64,000 nt of DNA from Protula sp. h YS-2021 (lineage: Eukaryota > Annelida > Polychaeta > Sabellida > Serpulidae), in assembly GCA_949752745.1 (NCBI GenBank), contig OX457024.1, forward strand, positions 54,438,510 through 54,502,509, written 5' to 3'. The notes beneath the pieces were generated by a model. The model saw only the letters and a program-made list of their open reading frames with translations. It ran no database searches and was not told the origin of the DNA. Positions 33,677 through 43,695 of this stretch are shown one piece after another. The stretch's first letter is position 1, and each line of letters opens with the position of its first letter. Both the position numbers and the translations under genes were made by a program.

Positions 33677-35922
33677 GAAATATGAACCATTGCCAGCTTC
33701 TGAAATTCCAAACAGAGTGGTGAAAATTCCGGACTCTGTTGAATTGTCTGCTGATGAAACATCTTTGTTACAAAAAGGACTAAGCTACATTCCGGAAACA
33801 AAAACGGTTGATTCTTTTCAAACGTTAACTGACACTGAACATTTCTTCCGCAAGGTAAGACTAAGAGCTCATTTTGGAAATGAAGAAAATAACCAGTCTA
33901 AAGATGATGATGAACAAGTGACTGATGAAATTCCAAAGTTTGAAAAAACTGTTTCTCATTACACACCACCGCATGGCGAGTTTGAATCAGTGGACTCTTT
34001 TATCATTACGTGTCGTCAACAAATAAAAATGTAGATCTGCAGAAGTCAATAAAACCACAAAATATATCGAAAGAAGAGATCCAAGCCCTTAATTCGTTAA
34101 GAATCCGTAACGATATCGTAATCAAGCCAGCCGATAAAGGCGGAGCCGTTTGTGTGTGGGATAAAAAGGCATATATTGCAGAAGGTGAAAAACAACTGAT
34201 GACTGTAAATTCTATGCCAAATTAGATGGAGACATAACCACAAATATTCAAAGGGAAATAGCAGCAGAAATCGAAAGTATGATCAAAAATAAGGAACTTT
34301 CACCATCAGCAACAAATCTCATTGTCAAATCTCCTCGGTGTTCACAATTCTACTTACTTCCGAAAATCCACAAAGAAGGCATACCAGGAAGGCCAGTTGT
34401 GTCAAATATTTCATGCCCTACCTATAACATCTCAAAATTTCTAAGTGAAACATTGAGACCCATCGTAGAACAATGTCCTACCTACATAAAGGATACAACG
34501 CACTTATTACAAACGTTGGATGGTTTTGAATTTGAAGGCAATTCAGAAAAATATCTCTTTACAATGGATGTGAAAGGTCTTTACACCAATATACCAAATA
34601 ATGATGGATTAGAAGCTTTACGATACTACTTAGATAAAAGAAAAGACAAGAAGATCGCCACAAAAACATTGGTGCGCCTAGCCGAAATTGTGCTAACAAA
34701 AAACTGCATGGAGTTTAATGGAACGTATTATTCACAAAAAGGTGGCACAATGATGGGAACTCCATTTGGTGTTGAATATTCTTGCCTATTTATGTCACAT
34801 GAAGAGAAGAAAATTTACGAAGAATATGAGGACGAAAAACCGACACTTCACAAGAGGTTTATTGACGACGTTTTTGGAGCAGCAAATATGACGAAAGATA
34901 AGCTTGAAAAGTTCATTAACTTTGTCAAAAACCACCACCCGGCCCTTGAGTATACGGTTACTATCGCACAAGAAGTAAACATGCTAGATACAACACTTAA
35001 AATAAAAGGAAATTCAGTGCATTCAACACTCTACTGTAAACCGACTGACACACATGCCTACCTCAACTTTCGTTCTTCCCATCCGGTGACCTGCAAAAGA
35101 AGTATTCCATTCTCACAGTTCCTTCGAATTCGAAGAATATGCTCCACGGATGGTGATTATGAAAAAAACGCGAAAATGTTGTTTAGGTGTTTCTTGCAAC
35201 AAGGTTACCCCAAATCACTTTTAAGTCGAAATATGACCAGAGTACGTGCTATGAAAAGACAAAGTGTATTATACAAAGACAAGTCAAGTCAGAAAGGACA
35301 AAATAGAATCGTGTTTCCTATCACATACCATCGCAGCAATTTGGAAATTTCTAAAATAGTAAACAGAAATTATAACATTTTATGTAATGATAGTTTAATT
35401 AGGCACATGTTTGAAGGACGGCCTTTAGTGGCCTACAAAAGAGACAAAAATCTGAAAGATATTCTTGTACATTCAAAATTACAAAGCTGCAAAGAAGGGA
35501 AGACGGTTCCTTGCAAACGAAAAAAATGTGTAACTTGTCCCCATATTAATGAGAGCTCACAAATAGTTGGACCAAAAACTTTCATAAATATCAGAGATAA
35601 TTTTTCATGTGTTTCAGAAGGTGTAGTTTATGTGATAGAATGCAAAAAATGCGGCAGTCTGTATGTTGGAGAAACGAGTAGGCGACTAGGGGATAGATTT
35701 AGAGAACATAGAAGAAATGTGATGATTAAAAAAGAAGATAACGAAGTCTCCAGTCATTTCATAAGTAATCATCACAGCGTTGACGATATGTCTGTTTGTG
35801 CCGTTGCTTTTTGCAATGACACTTCAAAACGAAAATTGTTAGAACAAAAATTAATTGCAAGATTGGGTTGTGTTTTGGGACATGGGATGAATGTTGATTT
35901 CAATTTTCAGCAATTTCTTTAA
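33677..35922 (+). pseudogene. PLE unit 1: truncated, frameshifted RT/GIY-YIG gene
   Basis: Lacks the first ~155 codons present in units 2 and 3. Two single-base losses relative to those units break the frame. One A is missing from an A run at 34025-34029 and one A is missing at about 34199. The remaining 547-codon frame from 34279 contains the whole RT core and GIY-YIG domain and is identical in protein sequence to the other units. Because both breaks are one-base losses at A repeats, a consensus error is possible. Confidence 0.9.
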
Positions 35923-36130
35923 AATTGTGCATTATTCTATCGTATGAATTTCTTTTAGTCGATTTTTCTCATTATTCTATGTGTTTTTATATGATTTCAA
36001 CTTTGTTTGCAATTATATTATCATTTTGTGTAAACATTGGAATTATGTGTATTTACACATAAAATTTATCACAATTGTGTGTAGTATGTGAAGTTACCAT
36101 AGCAACGTCACATTTTTGTGAAATATGTAC

Positions 36131-36160
36131 CTGAAGAAGACTGTATCAGTCGAAAATTCG
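36131..36160 (+). ncRNA. Hammerhead-ribozyme-like core, unit 1
   Basis: CTGAAGA (fits C-U-G-A-N-G-A), then an extra A, a 5 bp stem GACTG-TAT-CAGTC and GAAA. These are the conserved core pieces of a hammerhead with stem II. Penelope-like elements are known to carry hammerhead motifs in their terminal repeats. Stems I and III and the cleavage site could not be drawn convincingly by eye. Confidence 0.35.
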
Positions 36161-36289
36161 TAAAATATTAAAAAATAACACTTAAAAAGACTTTTTATTT
36201 CATAGAATTATTGATACAAGTGTGCACAGGAAAATTATTAAATAATATAATAACTTTTGGATATTTAACCTGTGATTTTACCATCAAAA

Positions 36290-38983
36290 ATGAGGAATTT
36301 GGTCAGCAAAGTATTCAACGCTTTTAAAGCATCTGTGAAGACACACAGATTGAATTTTGAACAAGAAAAAAACTGGATACAATTTGGACTTTCTACTTTT
36401 AATAAAACAAGATTTGGATCACATGCACAATTTTTAAGAACTTGTTTGAATAACCGACACATTCCAAAAGGATTTGCGCTGAAATTTCATTCTGGACCAG
36501 GATCTAATCATCTTCAACATGCTAATTCAAACGTCGTTGAAAGGTGTTCTTTTCAACTGATTCGTAATGCATTACAAGACAACGATCGAAAAATGAAAGT
36601 ACTCTCAAGAAAAAGACAGTTTTGCAAAGAAAAACTCAGAACCATAAGTCATCAGGAAGTTTGGAGATCATTATCTGCAAAGGTTCACAACTTGAATACG
36701 GAACTTTATAATGAATTGGACACAAGAAAAAAGAGGAAATATGAACCATTGCCAGCTTCTGAAATTCCAAACAGAGTGGTGAAAATTCCGGACTCTGTTG
36801 AATTGTCTGCTGATGAAACATCTTTGTTACAAAAAGGACTAAGCTACATTCCGGAAACAAAAACGGTTGATTCTTTTCAAACGTTAACTGACACTGAACA
36901 TTTCTTCCGCAAGGTAAGACTAAGAGCTCATTTTGGAAATGAAGAAAATAACCAGTCTAAAGATGATGATGAACAAGTGACTGATGAAATTCCAAAGTTT
37001 GAAAAAACTGTTTCTCATTACACACCACCGCATGGCGAGTTTGAATCAGTGGACTCTTTTATCATTACGTGTCGTCAACAAATAAAAAATGTAGATCTGC
37101 AGAAGTCAATAAAACCACAAAATATATCGAAAGAAGAGATCCAAGCCCTTAATTCGTTAAGAATCCGTAACGATATCGTAATCAAGCCAGCCGATAAAGG
37201 CGGAGCCGTTTGTGTGTGGGATAAAAAGGCATATATTGCAGAAGGTGAAAAACAACTGAATGACTGTAAATTCTATGCCAAATTAGATGGAGACATAACC
37301 ACAAATATTCAAAGGGAAATAGCAGCAGAAATCGAAAGTATGATCAAAAATAAGGAACTTTCACCATCAGCAACAAATCTCATTGTCAAATCTCCTCGGT
37401 GTTCACAATTCTACTTACTTCCGAAAATCCACAAAGAAGGCATACCAGGAAGGCCAGTTGTGTCAAATATTTCATGCCCTACCTATAACATCTCAAAATT
37501 TCTAAGTGAAACATTGAGACCCATCGTAGAACAATGTCCTACCTACATAAAGGATACAACGCACTTATTACAAACGTTGGATGGTTTTGAATTTGAAGGC
37601 AATTCAGAAAAATATCTCTTTACAATGGATGTGAAAGGTCTTTACACCAATATACCAAATAATGATGGATTAGAAGCTTTACGATACTACTTAGATAAAA
37701 GAAAAGACAAGAAGATCGCCACAAAAACATTGGTGCGCCTAGCCGAAATTGTGCTAACAAAAAACTGCATGGAGTTTAATGGAACGTATTATTCACAAAA
37801 AGGTGGCACAATGATGGGAACTCCATTTGGTGTTGAATATTCTTGCCTATTTATGTCACATGAAGAGAAGAAAATTTACGAAGAATATGAGGACGAAAAA
37901 CCGACACTTCACAAGAGGTTTATTGACGACGTTTTTGGAGCAGCAAATATGACGAAAGATAAGCTTGAAAAGTTCATTAACTTTGTCAAAAACCACCACC
38001 CGGCCCTTGAGTATACGGTTACTATCGCACAAGAAGTAAACATGCTAGATACAACACTTAAAATAAAAGGAAATTCAGTGCATTCAACACTCTACTGTAA
38101 ACCGACTGACACACATGCCTACCTCAACTTTCGTTCTTCCCATCCGGTGACCTGCAAAAGAAGTATTCCATTCTCACAGTTCCTTCGAATTCGAAGAATA
38201 TGCTCCACGGATGGTGATTATGAAAAAAACGCGAAAATGTTGTTTAGGTGTTTCTTGCAACAAGGTTACCCCAAATCACTTTTAAGTCGAAATATGACCA
38301 GAGTACGTGCTATGAAAAGACAAAGTGTATTATACAAAGACAAGTCAAGTCAGAAAGGACAAAATAGAATCGTGTTTCCTATCACATACCATCGCAGCAA
38401 TTTGGAAATTTCTAAAATAGTAAACAGAAATTATAACATTTTATGTAATGATAGTTTAATTAGGCACATGTTTGAAGGACGGCCTTTAGTGGCCTACAAA
38501 AGAGACAAAAATCTGAAAGATATTCTTGTACATTCAAAATTACAAAGCTGCAAAGAAGGGAAGACGGTTCCTTGCAAACGAAAAAAATGTGTAACTTGTC
38601 CCCATATTAATGAGAGCTCACAAATAGTTGGACCAAAAACTTTCATAAATATCAGAGATAATTTTTCATGTGTTTCAGAAGGTGTAGTTTATGTGATAGA
38701 ATGCAAAAAATGCGGCAGTCTGTATGTTGGAGAAACGAGTAGGCGACTAGGGGATAGATTTAGAGAACATAGAAGAAATGTGATGATTAAAAAAGAAGAT
38801 AACGAAGTCTCCAGTCATTTCATAAGTAATCATCACAGCGTTGACGATATGTCTGTTTGTGCCGTTGCTTTTTGCAATGACACTTCAAAACGAAAATTGT
38901 TAGAACAAAAATTAATTGCAAGATTGGGTTGTGTTTTGGGACATGGGATGAATGTTGATTTCAATTTTCAGCAATTTCTTTAA
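36290..38983 (+). CDS. PLE unit 2: reverse transcriptase with GIY-YIG endonuclease
   Basis: 897 codons from the first ATG (36290); the open frame extends a few codons upstream to a GTG at 36272. The N-terminal ~270 residues are basic and helical. The RT core follows: FTMDVKGLYTNIP with the first catalytic Asp at about residue 447, GGTMMGTPFGVEYS, then RFIDDVFG with the catalytic pair at 546-547. After a Cys-rich linker (PCKRKKCVTCPHI) comes the C-terminal endonuclease, with GVVYVIECKKCGSLYVGETS and RRLGDRFREHRR from about residue 798. These supply the GIY...YVG pair and the catalytic Arg. PLEs copy their RNA onto the host chromosome, the endonuclease nicking the target. No intron is visible in the frame. 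It appears complete and recent, being identical to unit 3. Confidence 0.95.
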   Translation: MRNLVSKVFNAFKASVKTHRLNFEQEKNWIQFGLSTFNKTRFGSHAQFLRTCLNNRHIPKGFALKFHSGPGSNHLQHANSNVVERCSFQLIRNALQDNDRKMKVLSRKRQFCKEKLRTISHQEVWRSLSAKVHNLNTELYNELDTRKKRKYEPLPASEIPNRVVKIPDSVELSADETSLLQKGLSYIPETKTVDSFQTLTDTEHFFRKVRLRAHFGNEENNQSKDDDEQVTDEIPKFEKTVSHYTPPHGEFESVDSFIITCRQQIKNVDLQKSIKPQNISKEEIQALNSLRIRNDIVIKPADKGGAVCVWDKKAYIAEGEKQLNDCKFYAKLDGDITTNIQREIAAEIESMIKNKELSPSATNLIVKSPRCSQFYLLPKIHKEGIPGRPVVSNISCPTYNISKFLSETLRPIVEQCPTYIKDTTHLLQTLDGFEFEGNSEKYLFTMDVKGLYTNIPNNDGLEALRYYLDKRKDKKIATKTLVRLAEIVLTKNCMEFNGTYYSQKGGTMMGTPFGVEYSCLFMSHEEKKIYEEYEDEKPTLHKRFIDDVFGAANMTKDKLEKFINFVKNHHPALEYTVTIAQEVNMLDTTLKIKGNSVHSTLYCKPTDTHAYLNFRSSHPVTCKRSIPFSQFLRIRRICSTDGDYEKNAKMLFRCFLQQGYPKSLLSRNMTRVRAMKRQSVLYKDKSSQKGQNRIVFPITYHRSNLEISKIVNRNYNILCNDSLIRHMFEGRPLVAYKRDKNLKDILVHSKLQSCKEGKTVPCKRKKCVTCPHINESSQIVGPKTFINIRDNFSCVSEGVVYVIECKKCGSLYVGETSRRLGDRFREHRRNVMIKKEDNEVSSHFISNHHSVDDMSVCAVAFCNDTSKRKLLEQKLIARLGCVLGHGMNVDFNFQQFL

Positions 38984-39350
38984 AATTGTGCATTATTCTA
39001 TCGTATGAATTTCTTTTAGTCGATTTTTCTCATTATTCTATGTGTTTTTATATGATTTCAACTTTGTTTGCAATTATATTATCATTTTGTGTAAACATTG
39101 GAATTATGTGTATTTACACATAAAATTTATCACAATTGTGTGTAGTATGTGAAGTTACCATAGCAACGTCACATTTTTGTGAAATATGTACCTGAAGAAG
39201 ACTGTATCAGTCGAAAATTCGTAAAATATTAAAAAATAACACTTAAAAAGACTTTTTATTTCATAGAATTATTGATACAAGTGTGCACAGGAAAATTATT
39301 AAATAATATAATAACTTTTGGATATTTAACCTGTGATTTTACCATCAAAA
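38984..39350. repeat. PLE inter-unit (pseudo-LTR) region
   Basis: The 367 bp between coding regions of units 2 and 3, identical to 35923-36289. It is AT-rich, with no canonical TATA picked out and a hammerhead-like core at 39192. The unit boundary is placed at 39316/39317 by comparison with the right end of the array. Confidence 0.8.
39192..39221 (+). ncRNA. Hammerhead-ribozyme-like core, unit 2
   Basis: Same CTGAAGA / GACTG-TAT-CAGTC / GAAA arrangement as at 36131, 3061 bp downstream. In a tandem array such a motif between units could release unit-length RNA, which is inference. Confidence 0.35.
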
Positions 39351-42044
39351 ATGAGGAATTTGGTCAGCAAAGTATTCAACGCTTTTAAAGCATCTGTGAA
39401 GACACACAGATTGAATTTTGAACAAGAAAAAAACTGGATACAATTTGGACTTTCTACTTTTAATAAAACAAGATTTGGATCACATGCACAATTTTTAAGA
39501 ACTTGTTTGAATAACCGACACATTCCAAAAGGATTTGCGCTGAAATTTCATTCTGGACCAGGATCTAATCATCTTCAACATGCTAATTCAAACGTCGTTG
39601 AAAGGTGTTCTTTTCAACTGATTCGTAATGCATTACAAGACAACGATCGAAAAATGAAAGTACTCTCAAGAAAAAGACAGTTTTGCAAAGAAAAACTCAG
39701 AACCATAAGTCATCAGGAAGTTTGGAGATCATTATCTGCAAAGGTTCACAACTTGAATACGGAACTTTATAATGAATTGGACACAAGAAAAAAGAGGAAA
39801 TATGAACCATTGCCAGCTTCTGAAATTCCAAACAGAGTGGTGAAAATTCCGGACTCTGTTGAATTGTCTGCTGATGAAACATCTTTGTTACAAAAAGGAC
39901 TAAGCTACATTCCGGAAACAAAAACGGTTGATTCTTTTCAAACGTTAACTGACACTGAACATTTCTTCCGCAAGGTAAGACTAAGAGCTCATTTTGGAAA
40001 TGAAGAAAATAACCAGTCTAAAGATGATGATGAACAAGTGACTGATGAAATTCCAAAGTTTGAAAAAACTGTTTCTCATTACACACCACCGCATGGCGAG
40101 TTTGAATCAGTGGACTCTTTTATCATTACGTGTCGTCAACAAATAAAAAATGTAGATCTGCAGAAGTCAATAAAACCACAAAATATATCGAAAGAAGAGA
40201 TCCAAGCCCTTAATTCGTTAAGAATCCGTAACGATATCGTAATCAAGCCAGCCGATAAAGGCGGAGCCGTTTGTGTGTGGGATAAAAAGGCATATATTGC
40301 AGAAGGTGAAAAACAACTGAATGACTGTAAATTCTATGCCAAATTAGATGGAGACATAACCACAAATATTCAAAGGGAAATAGCAGCAGAAATCGAAAGT
40401 ATGATCAAAAATAAGGAACTTTCACCATCAGCAACAAATCTCATTGTCAAATCTCCTCGGTGTTCACAATTCTACTTACTTCCGAAAATCCACAAAGAAG
40501 GCATACCAGGAAGGCCAGTTGTGTCAAATATTTCATGCCCTACCTATAACATCTCAAAATTTCTAAGTGAAACATTGAGACCCATCGTAGAACAATGTCC
40601 TACCTACATAAAGGATACAACGCACTTATTACAAACGTTGGATGGTTTTGAATTTGAAGGCAATTCAGAAAAATATCTCTTTACAATGGATGTGAAAGGT
40701 CTTTACACCAATATACCAAATAATGATGGATTAGAAGCTTTACGATACTACTTAGATAAAAGAAAAGACAAGAAGATCGCCACAAAAACATTGGTGCGCC
40801 TAGCCGAAATTGTGCTAACAAAAAACTGCATGGAGTTTAATGGAACGTATTATTCACAAAAAGGTGGCACAATGATGGGAACTCCATTTGGTGTTGAATA
40901 TTCTTGCCTATTTATGTCACATGAAGAGAAGAAAATTTACGAAGAATATGAGGACGAAAAACCGACACTTCACAAGAGGTTTATTGACGACGTTTTTGGA
41001 GCAGCAAATATGACGAAAGATAAGCTTGAAAAGTTCATTAACTTTGTCAAAAACCACCACCCGGCCCTTGAGTATACGGTTACTATCGCACAAGAAGTAA
41101 ACATGCTAGATACAACACTTAAAATAAAAGGAAATTCAGTGCATTCAACACTCTACTGTAAACCGACTGACACACATGCCTACCTCAACTTTCGTTCTTC
41201 CCATCCGGTGACCTGCAAAAGAAGTATTCCATTCTCACAGTTCCTTCGAATTCGAAGAATATGCTCCACGGATGGTGATTATGAAAAAAACGCGAAAATG
41301 TTGTTTAGGTGTTTCTTGCAACAAGGTTACCCCAAATCACTTTTAAGTCGAAATATGACCAGAGTACGTGCTATGAAAAGACAAAGTGTATTATACAAAG
41401 ACAAGTCAAGTCAGAAAGGACAAAATAGAATCGTGTTTCCTATCACATACCATCGCAGCAATTTGGAAATTTCTAAAATAGTAAACAGAAATTATAACAT
41501 TTTATGTAATGATAGTTTAATTAGGCACATGTTTGAAGGACGGCCTTTAGTGGCCTACAAAAGAGACAAAAATCTGAAAGATATTCTTGTACATTCAAAA
41601 TTACAAAGCTGCAAAGAAGGGAAGACGGTTCCTTGCAAACGAAAAAAATGTGTAACTTGTCCCCATATTAATGAGAGCTCACAAATAGTTGGACCAAAAA
41701 CTTTCATAAATATCAGAGATAATTTTTCATGTGTTTCAGAAGGTGTAGTTTATGTGATAGAATGCAAAAAATGCGGCAGTCTGTATGTTGGAGAAACGAG
41801 TAGGCGACTAGGGGATAGATTTAGAGAACATAGAAGAAATGTGATGATTAAAAAAGAAGATAACGAAGTCTCCAGTCATTTCATAAGTAATCATCACAGC
41901 GTTGACGATATGTCTGTTTGTGCCGTTGCTTTTTGCAATGACACTTCAAAACGAAAATTGTTAGAACAAAAATTAATTGCAAGATTGGGTTGTGTTTTGG
42001 GACATGGGATGAATGTTGATTTCAATTTTCAGCAATTTCTTTAA
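39351..42044 (+). CDS. PLE unit 3: reverse transcriptase with GIY-YIG endonuclease
   Basis: Second intact copy, 897 codons from ATG 39351 (GTG at 39333 in frame upstream), with the same protein sequence as unit 2 throughout. The RT catalytic Asp residues (FTMDVKG, FIDD) and the GIY-YIG residues (GVVYVIE...LYVGETSRR) are all present. Absence of any difference between units 2 and 3 means very recent tandem insertion, ongoing homogenisation, or an assembly duplication. Confidence 0.95.
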   Translation: MRNLVSKVFNAFKASVKTHRLNFEQEKNWIQFGLSTFNKTRFGSHAQFLRTCLNNRHIPKGFALKFHSGPGSNHLQHANSNVVERCSFQLIRNALQDNDRKMKVLSRKRQFCKEKLRTISHQEVWRSLSAKVHNLNTELYNELDTRKKRKYEPLPASEIPNRVVKIPDSVELSADETSLLQKGLSYIPETKTVDSFQTLTDTEHFFRKVRLRAHFGNEENNQSKDDDEQVTDEIPKFEKTVSHYTPPHGEFESVDSFIITCRQQIKNVDLQKSIKPQNISKEEIQALNSLRIRNDIVIKPADKGGAVCVWDKKAYIAEGEKQLNDCKFYAKLDGDITTNIQREIAAEIESMIKNKELSPSATNLIVKSPRCSQFYLLPKIHKEGIPGRPVVSNISCPTYNISKFLSETLRPIVEQCPTYIKDTTHLLQTLDGFEFEGNSEKYLFTMDVKGLYTNIPNNDGLEALRYYLDKRKDKKIATKTLVRLAEIVLTKNCMEFNGTYYSQKGGTMMGTPFGVEYSCLFMSHEEKKIYEEYEDEKPTLHKRFIDDVFGAANMTKDKLEKFINFVKNHHPALEYTVTIAQEVNMLDTTLKIKGNSVHSTLYCKPTDTHAYLNFRSSHPVTCKRSIPFSQFLRIRRICSTDGDYEKNAKMLFRCFLQQGYPKSLLSRNMTRVRAMKRQSVLYKDKSSQKGQNRIVFPITYHRSNLEISKIVNRNYNILCNDSLIRHMFEGRPLVAYKRDKNLKDILVHSKLQSCKEGKTVPCKRKKCVTCPHINESSQIVGPKTFINIRDNFSCVSEGVVYVIECKKCGSLYVGETSRRLGDRFREHRRNVMIKKEDNEVSSHFISNHHSVDDMSVCAVAFCNDTSKRKLLEQKLIARLGCVLGHGMNVDFNFQQFL

Positions 42045-42252
42045 AATTGTGCATTATTCTATCGTATGAATTTCTTTTAGTCGATTTTTCTCATTATTCT
42101 ATGTGTTTTTATATGATTTCAACTTTGTTTGCAATTATATTATCATTTTGTGTAAACATTGGAATTATGTGTATTTACACATAAAATTTATCACAATTGT
42201 GTGTAGTATGTGAAGTTACCATAGCAACGTCACATTTTTGTGAAATATGTAC

Positions 42253-42282
42253 CTGAAGAAGACTGTATCAGTCGAAAATTCG
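42253..42282 (+). ncRNA. Hammerhead-ribozyme-like core, unit 3
   Basis: Third identical copy of the core motif, about 95 bp before the right end of the array. Confidence 0.35.
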
Positions 42283-42377
42283 TAAAATATTAAAAAATAA
42301 CACTTAAAAAGACTTTTTATTTCATAGAATTATTGATACAAGTGTGCACAGGAAAATTATTAAATAATATAATAACT

Positions 42378-42617
42378 AGAGGATACGTGTCGAGTAGCTC
42401 GCAAAAGCTTGATGGAAGCTCAAGGAAGGTACCGCCATCATTACGACAAGAAAGCGAGAAACAGGAGCTTCACATTGGGTCAAAAGGTCTATCTTTTGCT
42501 ACCAACGGACCACAATAAACTTTTGTTACAGTGGAAAGGTCCTTTTGAGATAACACGGGTCATGAACCGCATGGATTACGAAATCGACATGGGAGGCAAA
42601 AAGAAGATATACCATGC
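42378..42617 (+). pseudogene. Gypsy element E3, left fragment (integrase C-terminus)
   Basis: Matches the end of the integrase of E1/E2. It reads DTCRVARKSLMEAQGRYRHH, then KVYLLLPTDHNKLLLQWKGP and FEITRVMNRMDYEID, the GPY/F-type module. It is cut at the left by the Penelope-like array and at the right by insertion of E1. The last five bases, CATGC (42613-42617), are the target-site duplication of E1. Confidence 0.9.
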
Positions 42618-43014
42618 TGTCAGAGTTTCGTATTCAACGTTTTGAGTGTTCGGAGTGTGTTCGTGGTTCTGTTTGTGCTCCACGCGGTTTGTGATGATGC
42701 GGAACGCATGAGGGTGTGGAGCCGCGCCCTTCGAGGGAGAGTTTCCTTTGAAGTTGGTGATGAATGGACGAGTGCGTTTGATGATGTTCTACTTTTGTAA
42801 TAAAGCCCGATAGGACAGTGACGATCAGTTTAGGATTTGGGGGGATCTTGATCCAGTGAACACGATGGAGCTAGTTTTAAGTTTGTTTGATGTCGTTTAG
42901 TTAGATTTTGGGTCATCTAAAAATTTACTTATATATCAAGTATACCGGTTATCTCCACGAGTCGATATCGAAATTTCAAGTTTCACATAGCGTTGTGTAG
43001 AACGCGCCAAGATT

Positions 43015-43296
43015 GTGCACCTGGCAGTATTTTTGTGTTTAAAAATTTTCATATTGTTGGTTTTTATGACGAGTGAAATTTTTGTGCTACCTAGCACAAA
43101 CTTTGCGTGTAATTTTCAAGTATTTATAAATGCCAGAGATCATAACCGACAAAACCTTTCTGTAGACGAGTTTGTGGTCTTCCCAAAAACATCACTTTTT
43201 GGCCCATACGTCACTTATAACATATGTTTTTGGGCAGCTATTTTCTTATTGGTTCTAGGTTTAGGCGGGAAGCTATTTGATTGGCTACATATTTAA
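43015..43296 (+). other. Open frame in LTR U3 (76-93 codons), hydrophobic ends
   Basis: Frame open from a GTG at 43015, with the first ATG at 43066 (MTSEIFVLPSTNF). It ends FLLVLGLGGKLFDWLHI with a hydrophobic C-terminal segment. It is open in all LTRs of E1, E2 and E4, and in E5 the same frame is kept with one stop. The C-terminal part overlaps two inverted CCAAT boxes just upstream of the TATA box, so conservation there may be regulatory. Position in U3 is like that of accessory genes of some retroviruses, but a product is unproven. Confidence 0.3.
43081..43100. promoter_or_regulatory. LTR palindrome TTTGTGCTA-CC-TAGCACAAA
   Basis: A 9 bp perfect inverted repeat with a 2 bp centre in U3. 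The same 20 bp occur in every LTR copy in the window, including the diverged LTR of E5 (near 61760), where the surrounding sequence has changed substantially. Such conservation and symmetry suggest a dimeric protein-binding site. The factor is unknown. Confidence 0.55.
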
Positions 43297-43322
43297 TTAG
43301 CAGCGGCTGTTCTGGCAGCGAG

Positions 43323-43330
43323 TATTTAAG
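43323..43330 (+). promoter_or_regulatory. E1 LTR TATA box
   Basis: TATTTAAG, about 40 bp downstream of an inverted CCAAT box (TGATTGG) and about 75 bp downstream of another (TATTGG). The E5 LTR has TATATAAG in the same place with the same CCAAT spacing, supporting its role as the core promoter. Confidence 0.6.
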
Positions 43331-43653
43331 GAACGCGCTTGCTGCACCAGCAGCACTTGATTTTTGGAATGCATGGAGGCCGCACGTCAGGTGTGGGTCT
43401 ATTTATTACGAGAAAAGGCAGAAATAAGATAAAGAATGTACGAAATGGGGTGCAAAGGGGTCATACGAAGTAGATAAAATAAACATAATAGTGTTGAAAG
43501 GAGTTTGTTTTCATTGACATCCGGATACTGCCCGACATAGCGAGCCATATATCGCAATTTTCGTATTATTTGCTCGTATTTTCATTCCATGACAAGCCAA
43601 CGGCACCTACGCGCGGAGATCCCATAACCGTCACAACCCAAACTGTGACAAAT

Positions 43654-43671
43654 TGGGGGCTCGTCCGGGAT
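43654..43671 (+). promoter_or_regulatory. E1 primer binding site, tRNA-Pro type
   Basis: TGGGGGCTCGTCCGGGAT, three bases after the LTR end. It is the 18 nt sequence complementary to the 3' end of tRNA-Pro that murine leukaemia viruses also use. Confidence 0.9.
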
Positions 43672-43695
43672 TTTTCCGCCAAGAGGTAAACAATC

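Larger units (their letters stand above)
33437..42377 (+). mobile_element. Penelope-like element, head-to-tail array (PLE)
   Basis: One 5'-truncated unit (about 33675-36255) followed by two full units of exactly 3061 bp (36256-39316 and 39317-42377), preceded by an inverted piece. Units are identical by eye apart from two single-base losses in the first. Tandem units, giving pseudo-LTRs, are characteristic of Penelope-like elements. The right end (ATAATAACT) abuts an internal piece of gypsy element E3 at 42378, so the array sits in or against that element. The left border is hidden by the assembly gap. Confidence 0.93.
42618..43650 (+). repeat. E1 5' LTR (1033 bp, internally deleted)
   Basis: Begins TGTCAGAG and ends CTGTGACA. 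Relative to the 1233 bp LTRs of E2 and E4 it lacks 200 bp at about 43458-43459, where GCAAAGGG runs straight into GTCATACGAAG. Otherwise only a few substitutions separate it from the 3' LTR. The deletion lies downstream of the TATA box, in the transcribed part. Confidence 0.95.
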
